Shown here piece by piece: positions 1-6,173 of a stretch of 17,405 nucleotides of DNA. This stretch comes from JALHOM01 sp964615775 (lineage in GTDB: Bacteria > Patescibacteriota > Saccharimonadia > Saccharimonadales > 2-12-FULL-41-12): assembly GCA_964615775.1 (NCBI GenBank), contig CAZTQB010000010.1, forward strand, positions 1 to 17,405, written 5' to 3'. The notes under the pieces were generated by a model. The model worked only from the letters and a program-made list of their open reading frames with translations. It was not told the DNA's origin and did not search any database. Position 1 is the stretch's first letter, and each line of letters opens with the position of its first letter. The position numbers were made by a program, and so were the translations under genes.

Positions 1-174
1 TTCTGCAGAATACTCATACTATTTAGCCAGTTTAGATTATATGAGATCTTTATTTTTTTAAATTTTAACTACCAAATGGCCTTTATTAAAATATAGATTG
101 GTGTCTTTTTTAATATCTCAATGTTATACAAATATTGCATGTGGATAATGTGTAATATTTTTACTCAAAAATCA

Positions 175-203
175 TTGACATAAGCAAAATATACATATAT
201 ATT
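175..203 (+). promoter_or_regulatory. Sigma70-type promoter of candidate sRNA
   Basis: TTGACA at 175-180 and TATATT at 198-203 are separated by 17 bp. The predicted start is about 210, exactly where the first hairpin of the candidate sRNA begins. The -35 is a perfect consensus. Confidence 0.65.
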
Positions 204-209
204 TAAGTC

Positions 210-369
210 AGTACTTTGAATAAAAAAAGTACTCAAAAACAAAAACGTATCTGTTACAACGGCTTCTCGCAAGCCGTTGTTCCATAGAAAAAAGGAACAA
301 CAAACACTTAACTGAAATTAAAATCAAAACCGCAATAAAAAACCTCTGACTTACGTCAGGGGTTTTTTA
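210..369 (+). ncRNA. Candidate structured small RNA upstream of comM
   Basis: This stretch of about 160 nt lies between a strong promoter and an intrinsic terminator and contains no ATG. Visible structure, in order: an 8-bp stem 210-217/226-233 beginning at the predicted +1; a perfect 10-bp hairpin 256-265/271-280; a competing 7-bp stem 277-283/294-300 that shares bases with it; an A-rich single-stranded linker; and the terminator 341-368. I do not recognise the family: there is no SRP, tmRNA or 6S signature that I can see. It may be a free sRNA or an attenuator leader for comM at 414. The mutually exclusive hairpins favour some regulatory switching, which is inference. Confidence 0.45.
337..369 (+). 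terminator. Intrinsic terminator
   Basis: The 8-bp stem CCTCTGAC (343-350)/GTCAGGGG (355-362) has one G-T wobble, a TTAC loop and a T6 tract. An A6 run on the left makes it potentially bidirectional. It closes the candidate sRNA upstream of comM. Confidence 0.8.
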
Positions 370-399
370 TTGGTGTTTTGTTTGTAAAGTTTGTATACT
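370..399 (+). promoter_or_regulatory. comM promoter
   Basis: TTGGTG (370-375), an 18-bp spacer and TATACT (394-399) predict a start near 406, leaving only about 8 nt before the comM ATG. No Shine-Dalgarno fits in that leader. Confidence 0.45.
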
Positions 400-413
400 T
401 TTAGTCATAAATT

Positions 414-1922
414 ATGTCTGAGGTTAGGTCAATACTTGATGGTTTTGCTGGTGGTGCGATTGTTGATATTGAATGTAGCCTATCCAATTCTCTGCCTAAC
501 ATAGTAATTGTTGGCTTCGCCTCAAAGTCAGTGGACGAAGCAAAAGAAAGAATTCGGGGAGGTTTAAATTCTAGCAAAATTAAACTACCTCCTAAAAGAA
601 TAACCGTCAATCTTGCTCCAGGAGATATTCCGAAAGAAGGTTCGTACTTTGACCTACCCATCCTACTATCTATCCTGCTTAAGTCAAAGTTGATAACAGA
701 TCTAAATAGAAAGAACAACGTTGTTATCGGTGAAATAAGCCTAGATGGTACTATTAGGCCAGTCAGGGGTGTAATTGGCAAAATACTATCAGCTAAAAAA
801 CTTGGAATAAGTGAATTCTGGATACCAGAAGACAATCTGAAACAGGCTATGCTAATACCAAACATCACCATACTACCCATAAAAAATATTAAACAGATTG
901 TTGAGATAATAAATAATAGTAAAATCGAAGAAAACCTTATACCTTCGAAACCTCAAGCAAAAACCACAAGCTTACGACATCATAAATTAACAATCGATGA
1001 TGTTATAGATCAAGAAGTGGCAAAACGAGCTTTAGAGATAGCCGCTTCAGGCCATCATAATATTATGTTAGCAGGCCCGCCTGGTACCGGTAAAAGCATG
1101 TTAGCAAAGGCCTTAATGAGTATAATGCCTCCTTTAACTCAGCAAGAAATGCTAGAAGTTACACATATACATAGCTTATCAAGCAAAAACTACGATGAGA
1201 TTATAACCGACAGACCATTCCGTTCACCACACCACACCTCTAGCTCAGCCGCAATAATTGGTGGCGGCACTAATCCTCGACCAGGCGAAATTAGCATGAG
1301 CCATAACGGCGTGTTACTATTTGACGAATTTCCAGAATTCAACCGATCTGTTATCGAAGCCTTGAGGCAGCCTATCGAAGACCAAGTAATAACCATATCC
1401 AGGGCTAAGGATACCATTACCTACCCCGCTCATTTTATATTGGTAGCTACATCTAATCCCTGTCCCTGCGGATATTTTGGCAGCACTAAAGATTGCATCT
1501 GCACTGCTACTCAGATACTAAACTACCAAAAGAAGATCTCTGGTCCAATCTTCGACAGAATTGATCTATTCGTAGAAGTTGATGAGGTAAATTATAAAAA
1601 GATTATCAGTAACTCTACCAAACAAGCCAGCTTAGAAAAAGTTCTAGACAGAGTAAAAAAAGCTAGAGATATTCAAGAAGTTCGCTCAGGCAAACTAAAT
1701 AGCCAACTTACTAATCGAGACCTTAAAAAATATGCAAACCTAAGCGTTGAAGCAAAGGAACTTTTAGACAACGCTGCTACAAAGCTACAGTTGTCTGCTC
1801 GAGGCTACATAAGAGCCATTCGTATAGCTCGAACAATTGCCGACCTCGACGAAAGTCAAAATATCAACATAAACCATGTTACCGAAGCACTGCAATACAG
1901 GAAACGTCAACAAGCTATCTAA
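414..1922 (+). CDS. comM: ComM/YifB family AAA+ ATPase (Mg-chelatase-like)
   Basis: 502 aa, normal length for ComM. In known members this hexameric helicase drives branch migration during integration of imported DNA in natural transformation. Seen here: an N-terminal ChlI-like domain (about 1-165); Walker A GPPGTGKS at 221-228; Walker B with FDEF at 303-306; the family's cysteine cluster CPC...CIC (Cys350, 352, 361, 363); and the C-terminal Mg-chelatase-type domain (about 420-500). The ATG at 414 gives the expected N-terminus, and the promoter sits so close that the mRNA is nearly leaderless. It stands alone on the strand and is followed 78 nt later by infC with its own promoter. Saccharibacteria are reported to carry competence genes, which fits, but no other com gene is visible here. 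Confidence 0.93.
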   Translation: MSEVRSILDGFAGGAIVDIECSLSNSLPNIVIVGFASKSVDEAKERIRGGLNSSKIKLPPKRITVNLAPGDIPKEGSYFDLPILLSILLKSKLITDLNRKNNVVIGEISLDGTIRPVRGVIGKILSAKKLGISEFWIPEDNLKQAMLIPNITILPIKNIKQIVEIINNSKIEENLIPSKPQAKTTSLRHHKLTIDDVIDQEVAKRALEIAASGHHNIMLAGPPGTGKSMLAKALMSIMPPLTQQEMLEVTHIHSLSSKNYDEIITDRPFRSPHHTSSSAAIIGGGTNPRPGEISMSHNGVLLFDEFPEFNRSVIEALRQPIEDQVITISRAKDTITYPAHFILVATSNPCPCGYFGSTKDCICTATQILNYQKKISGPIFDRIDLFVEVDEVNYKKIISNSTKQASLEKVLDRVKKARDIQEVRSGKLNSQLTNRDLKKYANLSVEAKELLDNAATKLQLSARGYIRAIRIARTIADLDESQNININHVTEALQYRKRQQAI

Positions 1923-1929
1923 AAAAGAA

Positions 1930-1958
1930 TTGACCTCTGTTGGACAATCTGTTAAAAT
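1930..1958 (+). promoter_or_regulatory. Promoter of infC-rpmI-rplT operon
   Basis: TTGACC (1930-1935), a 17-bp spacer and TAAAAT (1953-1958) predict a start near 1965 and a leader of about 36 nt carrying AAGGAG at 1987-1992. Confidence 0.65.
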
Positions 1959-2000
1959 TACACTAATCTGTCTGCATAAAAAGATTAAGGAGATTAAAAG

Positions 2001-2531
2001 ATTAGTAGTACAAATCGCTTGAATCACGCTATTCGAGCCAGTAGTCTGCGAGTTATAGATGAAGACGGCAATCAAATTGGAGTCATGTCCAAAGAAGAAG
2101 CCATCTCTCTCGCTCAAAGTAAAGATTTAGATTTAGTAGAAATCTCGCCAAACGCTAAGCCACCTGTGGCAAAAGTAGTCGACTGGGGAAAGTATAACTA
2201 CCAAAAAACTAAACAACTACAGAAATCCAAAAAAAACTCCAAGACTTTTGAGGTAAAACAGATGAGGTTTAGTTTAAAAATTGGCGATCATGATTTAGAA
2301 ATTAAACTCAACAAAGTTAAAAAGTTCCTAGATCAGGGCCATAAAGTAAAAATCGTAATTTTCTATCGTGGCCGCGAGTTAGCCCATAAAGATATCGGGT
2401 TTAGCTTAGCAGACAAAGTCATCGAAATGCTCGGCGAATCGGTAGTCGTCGACCAAACACCTCAATTAGCAGGCAAGCAACTAATATTTGTAGTAAGGAG
2501 CAATCAAAATGCCAAAGCAAAAAACTCATAG
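2001..2531 (+). CDS. infC: Translation initiation factor IF-3
   Basis: 176 aa if started at ATT 2001. IF3 binds the 30S subunit, prevents early 50S joining and proofreads start codon and initiator tRNA. The start is chosen because AAGGAG (1987-1992) lies 8 nt upstream, an in-frame TAA at 1995-1997 excludes anything earlier, and the N-terminus then reads (M)SSTNRLNHAIRASSLRVID, the usual IF3 opening. infC of many bacteria starts with ATT, which allows IF3 to repress its own translation. The alternative, TTG at 2019, has no Shine-Dalgarno and would clip conserved residues. Both IF3 domains are present (about 1-75 and 85-172), joined by a lysine-rich linker. The 3' end overlaps rpmI by 23 nt, giving the usual infC-rpmI-rplT order. 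Confidence 0.95.
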   Translation: MSSTNRLNHAIRASSLRVIDEDGNQIGVMSKEEAISLAQSKDLDLVEISPNAKPPVAKVVDWGKYNYQKTKQLQKSKKNSKTFEVKQMRFSLKIGDHDLEIKLNKVKKFLDQGHKVKIVIFYRGRELAHKDIGFSLADKVIEMLGESVVVDQTPQLAGKQLIFVVRSNQNAKAKNS

Positions 2532-2706
2532 CGGCACTAAAGACCGTATCCAAATTACCAAGACAGGTAAAGTTAAAAAACGCCACACTGCTGTTAATCA
2601 TTTTTTGAAGAAAAAAAGTGCTTCAACTAAAAGGACTTTTTCTGGTTTAGAAGATGTGACTGGTAAAAGCGTAAAGAACATCAAACGTAAACTAGGAGTA
2701 TCATAA
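2509..2706 (+). CDS. rpmI: 50S ribosomal protein L35 (bL35)
   Basis: 65 aa, the normal length of this basic 50S protein. The start MPKQKTHSGTKDRI and the motif AVNHFLKKKS match L35. AAGGAG at 2495-2500 lies inside the infC 3' end with 8-nt spacing, so initiation is independent of infC termination. The stop overlaps the rplT start as TAATG, which suggests translational coupling with L20. Confidence 0.95.
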   Translation: MPKQKTHSGTKDRIQITKTGKVKKRHTAVNHFLKKKSASTKRTFSGLEDVTGKSVKNIKRKLGVS

Positions 2707-3047
2707 TGAGAGTAAAACGAGGCGTAACTAGCCGAGCTAGACACAATAAAATCCGCAAAAATACCAAAGGTATGACCAGATCTAACCGTTCAAGTGTTAG
2801 ACGAGGCAAGCAGGCCGTAACTAGGTCTTTAGTTAATGCTACAAGAGACCGCAAGGACCGCAAGCGAACATTTAGAGCATTATGGAATATCCGGATTAAT
2901 GCAGCAGCTCGCGAACATGGCACAACATATAGTCGTTTGATTGCCGGACTTAAGACATCAAAGATTAGCCTTGACAGAAAAGTCCTAGCCGAACTAGCTA
3001 CTAATGAACCAAAGGCTTTTGAAGCCATCATAAAAACAGTTAAATAG
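2706..3047 (+). CDS. rplT: 50S ribosomal protein L20 (bL20)
   Basis: 113 aa. L20 binds 23S rRNA early in 50S assembly and, in model bacteria, represses its own operon. The start MRVKRGVTSRARHNKI, the basic N-terminal extension, RKRTFRALW and the C-terminal globular RKVLAELA segment are diagnostic. AGGAG at 2694-2698 precedes the ATG, which overlaps the rpmI stop by one base. The usual second residue Ala is absent. The operon ends 28 nt later at a strong terminator. No L20-binding pseudoknot was recognised in the short infC leader. Confidence 0.95.
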   Translation: MRVKRGVTSRARHNKIRKNTKGMTRSNRSSVRRGKQAVTRSLVNATRDRKDRKRTFRALWNIRINAAAREHGTTYSRLIAGLKTSKISLDRKVLAELATNEPKAFEAIIKTVK

Positions 3048-3074
3048 CTCACTACAGACTAGATTCTTAATAAA

Positions 3075-3114
3075 AATAAACCCTTGAATTTTATAGCACA
3101 AGGGTTTATTTTTT
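3075..3114. terminator. Bidirectional terminator shared by rplT and rnpB
   Basis: A perfect 12-bp stem, AATAAACCCTTG (3075-3086)/CAAGGGTTTATT (3099-3110), has a 12-nt loop and T-rich tails on both strands. It sits between two convergent transcripts: rplT from the left and rnpB from the right. Confidence 0.88.
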
Positions 3115-3117
3115 ATG

Positions 3118-3508
3118 TCAGATCATCTATAAGCCGGGTTCTGTACCTTAACATAAACAAAAAATGAGTAAGTTAAGGGCTTCGATCATCTATCTAGTTC
3201 TGCAATTGCTCGCAAAATCAAGCGGATTTTATGGCCTAGCTTCAACGGAGCATCTTATACGAAACTACGCCTCCTTGCAACAGACAGGGTTTACCAATCT
3301 TCTATGTCACCATAGACGATTGTGGGCTTTTACCCCACTCTTTTCACCTGTGCCAATAAATGGCAGTCTTGTTTCTGTGGCACTTTCCCTAAGGTTGCCC
3401 TTGGTTGCCGTTAGCAACTGTCTTCTCCTATGTTGCCCGGACTTTCCTCCCCACTCATCTTTCAAAATTTTATTAAAAAATAAGTGGGGCGATCGAACAA
3501 TGATCTGA
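3118..3508 (-). ncRNA. rnpB: RNase P RNA, bacterial type A
   Basis: This is the catalytic RNA that matures tRNA 5' ends. Read on the - strand it contains the near-invariant GAGGAAAGTCCGGGC (CR I), an AGGGAAAGTGCCACAGAAA block (CR II/III), GGTAAACCC followed by TGCAAGG, and the 3' GAACCCGGCTTATAGATGA (CR V). The ends form a perfect P1: GTCAGATCAT (3508-3499) pairs with ATGATCTGAC (3127-3118). Length is about 391 nt, normal for type A. An extended -10 promoter at 3516-3524 predicts transcription starting at about 3509, matching the P1 end. By eye, loop L15 reads AAGAU (3256-3252) where many type A RNAs have AAGGU, the contact for tRNA CCA. The long open frame inside this region is not a gene. 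Confidence 0.95.
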
Positions 3509-3515
3509 CAACTAA

Positions 3516-3524
3516 ATTATACCA
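3516..3524 (-). promoter_or_regulatory. Extended -10 promoter of rnpB
   Basis: On the - strand TGGTATAAT (extended -10 with a perfect TATAAT) places +1 at about 3509, one base from the P1 5' end of RNase P RNA. A second TATAAT lies at 3532-3527. Confidence 0.7.
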
Positions 3525-3538
3525 AAATTATAGGAGTT

Positions 3539-4198
3539 TTACTCTATCTCACTATCGAGGCATTCATTTACCATTCTGTCTGCCTCCTTATTAAGCTCTC
3601 TTGGTACATGAGATATAGTGTGCTTAGCAAATCCACTAAGTAGTTCCTTTATTGAGTCGTGGATTGGCCACAGCTCACGATTTTTAACTTTAAAAATACC
3701 CTTTATTTGATTAACTACTAAAAGACTATCCATATACACGTGTACTTGTCTAATATTATTTTTCCGACACCACTCTAAACCATCTTTTAGTCCCAAATAT
3801 TCAGCTTGGTTATTGGTAGTTACCCCAAGGTAACGACTATTTTTGTAAACTTCCTGGTCATTCATATCATAGATCACAAACCCTAAAGCAGACGGACCAG
3901 GATTACCCCTAGATCCACCATCACTATATAACTTTACTTCAGCTGTTATGATTTTTTGAGTAGTTAGATTATCAACCTCGTTTGATAGATTTATGGCTGA
4001 AATATTCTTTATATTCATAAGTGCAAACTCTCTCTCGGCATGCTTGTCTATGTCATATGCTTTCATAAACCACTGCTCGTCATCATGCCACTCACTTAAT
4101 CCATACCAAAGCTCGATTGGCACTACATTCCTCTCTGTAATAGCTCCCCTATGATTTAAATAAGTCATAAAAACTTGTTTGTTTTTATCAATATCCAT
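3539..4198 (-). CDS. rnhA: Ribonuclease HI with N-terminal WYL-like domain
   Basis: 219 aa in two parts. Residues about 88-216 form an RNase HI domain, which cleaves RNA in RNA-DNA hybrids. The acidic catalytic set is visible: YSDGGSRGNPG (Asp93), NNQAEY (Glu133), VYMDS (Asp157) and NKEADRM (Asp207). This resembles the Bacillus/archaeal type lacking the basic protrusion. Residues about 8-68 (R-x-VVPIELWYG-x-x-EWH-x-x-EQW...FAL-x-x-I) resemble a small WYL-like domain otherwise found alone or with other enzymes; its role here is unknown. The ATG at 4198 is supported by an extended -10 (TGGTAAAAT) ending 6 nt upstream, so the mRNA appears leaderless. rnpB's promoter lies directly downstream. Confidence 0.88.
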   Translation of the reverse strand: MDIDKNKQVFMTYLNHRGAITERNVVPIELWYGLSEWHDDEQWFMKAYDIDKHAEREFALMNIKNISAINLSNEVDNLTTQKIITAEVKLYSDGGSRGNPGPSALGFVIYDMNDQEVYKNSRYLGVTTNNQAEYLGLKDGLEWCRKNNIRQVHVYMDSLLVVNQIKGIFKVKNRELWPIHDSIKELLSGFAKHTISHVPRELNKEADRMVNECLDSEIE

Positions 4199-4204
4199 AA
4201 CTAT

Positions 4205-4213
4205 ATTTTACCA
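4205..4213 (-). promoter_or_regulatory. Extended -10 promoter of rnhA (leaderless)
   Basis: TGGTAAAAT on the - strand ends 6 nt before the ATG at 4198, so transcription should begin at or next to the A of the start codon. Confidence 0.6.
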
Positions 4214-4271
4214 GATTAGACTAATTACTACTCAACTTAAGCATTCTTCAAGAGATTCATAAAATCTTGAA

Positions 4272-4348
4272 TGGTCGGGATGACAGGATTTGAACCTGCG
4301 ACCTCACGACCCCCAGCCGTACGTGCTAGCCAACTGCACCACATCCCG
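4272..4348 (-). tRNA. tRNA-Pro(GGG)
   Basis: 77 nt including an encoded CCA. The acceptor CGGGATG/CATCCCG is perfect, with discriminator A. The D arm GTGCAGTTGGCTAGCAC, anticodon loop CTGGGGG (anticodon GGG) and T arm GCAGG-TTCAAAT-CCTGT are all present. The anticodon stem TACGG/TCGTG has two G-U pairs. It lies about 16 nt downstream of the candidate 6S RNA on the same strand and may be processed from the same transcript. A 7-bp hairpin without a T tract follows at about 4248-4272. Confidence 0.95.
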
Positions 4349-4363
4349 AAAACAAAATAATTT

Positions 4364-4529
4364 CTAAGACCCTCTGGGGATTTACTACTAAGACATTTTG
4401 ATTAACTTGGAAGAACCCAAGGTGGGTAGTCTCACATATCAACCACGATTGATATAAATATCGACTTCCCTATAATCAAAGAATATTCAAGATAATCTTA
4501 CATGCTCTTCGTATGCCCCAAAGGGCTAC
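4364..4529 (-). ncRNA. ssrS: Candidate 6S RNA
   Basis: Stem-bubble-stem architecture of 6S RNA, the sigma70-holoenzyme-binding regulator. On the - strand the 5' segment CCCUUUGGGG (4525-4516) pairs with CCCCAGAGGG (4379-4370), a 10-bp closing stem. A large asymmetric bubble follows (about 35 nt on the 5' side, 17 nt on the 3' side). Next come UUUGAUUA (4480-4473) with UAAUCAAA (4404-4397), then GGAAG/CUUCC, then an apical part with hairpin AUAUCAA/UUGAUAU (4455-4449/4442-4436). Local sequence such as GUCGAUAUUU and CACCUUGGGUUC resembles 6S RNAs I remember. Predicted length is about 165 nt, and a promoter sits at 4563-4534. tRNA-Pro follows. It could be an unrelated structured RNA; no search was run. 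Confidence 0.5.
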
Positions 4530-4533
4530 TTTT

Positions 4534-4563
4534 ATTTTACATCTTTTAAGAGTCAGATTTCAA
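4534..4563 (-). promoter_or_regulatory. Promoter of candidate 6S RNA
   Basis: On the - strand TTGAAA (4563-4558), an 18-bp spacer and TAAAAT (4539-4534) predict a start near 4527-4529, just outside the closing stem. Confidence 0.5.
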
Positions 4564-4590
4564 TCGTTAACAGATTAAAAAATTTAATTT

Positions 4591-5214
4591 TTATATTAGA
4601 AATTCTATAACTTTGTTATTAAGATTTATAAGTATCTCACCAAAAACCGGCACCATTAGCACCAAAGCAAACACAATAAAAATACCAAACTGCTCTAAGC
4701 TCGACATAAGACGTTGAACTGACTCTGGTGCAAAAGCATACAGCACTCTAGAGCCATCGAGCGGTGGCAGAGGAATCATATTAAATACAAAAAGACCAAC
4801 ATTTACCATTAAAAAGATTGTTAAGCCCTTTATTAAGTCAATCCCAAAACTACCGCCAAGTATTTTAATTAGTCCAGCTGCAAAAGTCGCCAATACTAAA
4901 TTAGTTAGTGGTCCGGCAAAGGCAATTACAGCTGCACCAAACTCACCCCACTTCACCCTCTCAGGGTTAAATGGCACCGGTTTAGCTGCTAAAATTGGTA
5001 CCCTAAATATTATGAGTGTGATAATCGGTAAAATTATAGTAGAAAATGGGTCTACATGTTTGATAGGATTAAGAGAGACTCTGCCCTCTTCTTTGGCTGT
5101 ATCGTCACCCAAAATATATCCAGCATAAGCATGCATTGCCTCATGAAGAGTTATTGCTACTACCAAAGTAATAAGAACAATAATTATATTTTCTAGGGTC
5201 AAATCTTGAATCAT
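4591..5214 (-). CDS. Site-2 protease family M50 membrane metalloprotease
   Basis: 207 aa from ATG 5214 (GTG at 5220 would add two residues). Intramembrane zinc protease of the short M50/S2P type, which lacks PDZ domains. Visible: HEAMH zinc motif at the end of the first TM segment (residues 24-28 from this start), the third ligand region LPPLDGSRV (Asp153), and hydrophobic segments at about 8-28, 58-80, 92-118, 128-148 and 175-195. Family members cleave TM segments of regulators or clear signal peptides; the substrate here is unknown. ATG 5214 is preferred because an extended -10 (TGTTATAAT) ends 8 nt upstream, so the GTG would lie before the transcription start. It is divergent from rpmB. 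Confidence 0.9.
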   Translation of the reverse strand: MIQDLTLENIIIVLITLVVAITLHEAMHAYAGYILGDDTAKEEGRVSLNPIKHVDPFSTIILPIITLIIFRVPILAAKPVPFNPERVKWGEFGAAVIAFAGPLTNLVLATFAAGLIKILGGSFGIDLIKGLTIFLMVNVGLFVFNMIPLPPLDGSRVLYAFAPESVQRLMSSLEQFGIFIVFALVLMVPVFGEILINLNNKVIEFLI

Positions 5215-5222
5215 ACCCACAA

Positions 5223-5231
5223 ATTATAACA
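5223..5231 (-). promoter_or_regulatory. Extended -10 promoter of M50 protease gene (leaderless)
   Basis: TGTTATAAT on the - strand ends 8 nt before ATG 5214; the predicted +1 is about 5216. No recognisable -35. Confidence 0.6.
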
Positions 5232-5248
5232 GATTTTAGTAGAAATAA

Positions 5249-5277
5249 TTGACTTTTAAGGTGTAAGAAGCTAAAAT
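5249..5277 (+). promoter_or_regulatory. rpmB promoter
   Basis: TTGACT (5249-5254), 17 bp and TAAAAT (5272-5277); start about 5284, leader about 39 nt. It is arranged back to back with the M50 protease promoter. Confidence 0.7.
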
Positions 5278-5322
5278 AACTACTTACATAGCAGTATTTA
5301 AGGTATAAGCAAGGTATAACTA

Positions 5323-5514
5323 ATGCAGAAATGTGACATTACTGGCAAGGGCAAACAATACGGTCATAACGTTAGCTTCTCTCTAAGGCGAACCAAGAAG
5401 GTCTGGAAACCAAATCTTCAAACCAAAACCATAGAGGTAGATGGCAAAAAAGTTAGATTAAAAGTTAGTACCTCCGCCATAAGAACTCTAAAGAAAAAAG
5501 GCTTAGTAAAATAA
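5323..5514 (+). CDS. rpmB: 50S ribosomal protein L28 (bL28)
   Basis: 63 aa, a normal short L28. The opening CDITGKGKQYGHNVSFSLRRT and the middle WKPNLQTKTIEV with the C-terminal VSTSAIRTLKKKG match the family. It is monocistronic: its own promoter is upstream and a terminator overlaps its last codons. rpmG (L33), its partner in many genomes, is not adjacent. A weak AAGGT-type Shine-Dalgarno is present upstream. Confidence 0.95.
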   Translation: MQKCDITGKGKQYGHNVSFSLRRTKKVWKPNLQTKTIEVDGKKVRLKVSTSAIRTLKKKGLVK

Positions 5515-5523
5515 GCTTTTTTT
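5494..5523. terminator. Bidirectional terminator between rpmB and MBL gene
   Basis: A 12-bp stem AAAAAAGGCTTA (5494-5505)/TAAGCTTTTTTT (5512-5523) with one G-T pair and the loop GTAAAA. T runs occur on both strands. It overlaps the rpmB 3' end and abuts the convergent MBL-fold gene. Confidence 0.75.
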
Positions 5524-6165
5524 CTATTTTTTAGACGGATTTATAACAATATATTTTATTGCACCATCTACTAAAACATCCGTACTCTTGAGCTTAAGTA
5601 CATCAACTGTCTCACTAGGTTCGACTAACATTGACTTAAGTGCAGACGACAAATCATTCTGCGGTATCTCGTAATTAACTCCAGGGATATTATAATGCGT
5701 CGGAACTACTATTTTAGGATCAATTTCTTTGATAACTTTCTGAGCCCCAACCGAATCTAGCGTAAGTCCATTGCCGCCAACAGGAACAAACAAAACATCA
5801 ACTTGGCCTATCATCTCTAATAATTCCTCAGATACTTCCGGAAAAATATTGCCAAGAATTACTAAATTCATATCATTAAGTGAAACTTTATAGATTACCG
5901 ATTTCTTCCCGTCTAATTCAGAATCTAAGTGACTTCGTGCCGGTATGCCGATGATCGAAACTTCTGAAACCTCATATTCTCCAGGCCTATCGGCAATAAA
6001 CTTGGCATTATTTGACTTCGTGCCAAACCTCTCGTCAGTTATTAATAAAATATCATTGTCACCCAAAACCGATTTACCGTTAAGTTTTAGCATATCGTCA
6101 ACCGTTATTGATACCTTTTTTGTGCTAACTTTTATACAATTTCCACCATAGAACTTAATGTCCAT
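5524..6165 (-). CDS. MBL-fold protein lacking the HxHxDH metal motif
   Basis: 213 aa. The fold resembles UlaG-type Zn-dependent hydrolases: MDIKFYGGNCIKV start, RPGEYEV at about 80-86, VPVGGNGLTLD at about 127-137 and PTHYN at about 155-159. However, the strand that should carry HxHxDH reads LLITDERFGTKSNN (about 40-53), so the four main metal ligands are gone and only the late His remains. It is probably non-catalytic or acts in another way. I recall similar His-less members in CPR genomes, so this is likely a family trait, not decay. It lies 8 nt after the wHTH gene with a GAGGT ribosome site, forming a two-gene operon. Confidence 0.8.
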   Translation of the reverse strand: MDIKFYGGNCIKVSTKKVSITVDDMLKLNGKSVLGDNDILLITDERFGTKSNNAKFIADRPGEYEVSEVSIIGIPARSHLDSELDGKKSVIYKVSLNDMNLVILGNIFPEVSEELLEMIGQVDVLFVPVGGNGLTLDSVGAQKVIKEIDPKIVVPTHYNIPGVNYEIPQNDLSSALKSMLVEPSETVDVLKLKSTDVLVDGAIKYIVINPSKK

Positions 6166-6173
6166 TACTTACC

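Noticed and set aside
2019..2021. TTG as the infC start
   Set aside because: No Shine-Dalgarno at the right distance, and it would remove conserved N-terminal residues; ATT 2001 fits better.
2681..3052. Open frame on the - strand opposite rplT
   Set aside because: Shadow of the L20 gene; arginine-rich codons on the + strand leave the reverse open.
3164..3508. Open frame of 114 codons on the + strand
   Set aside because: It lies wholly inside the antisense of RNase P RNA; the conserved RNA motifs explain the sequence.
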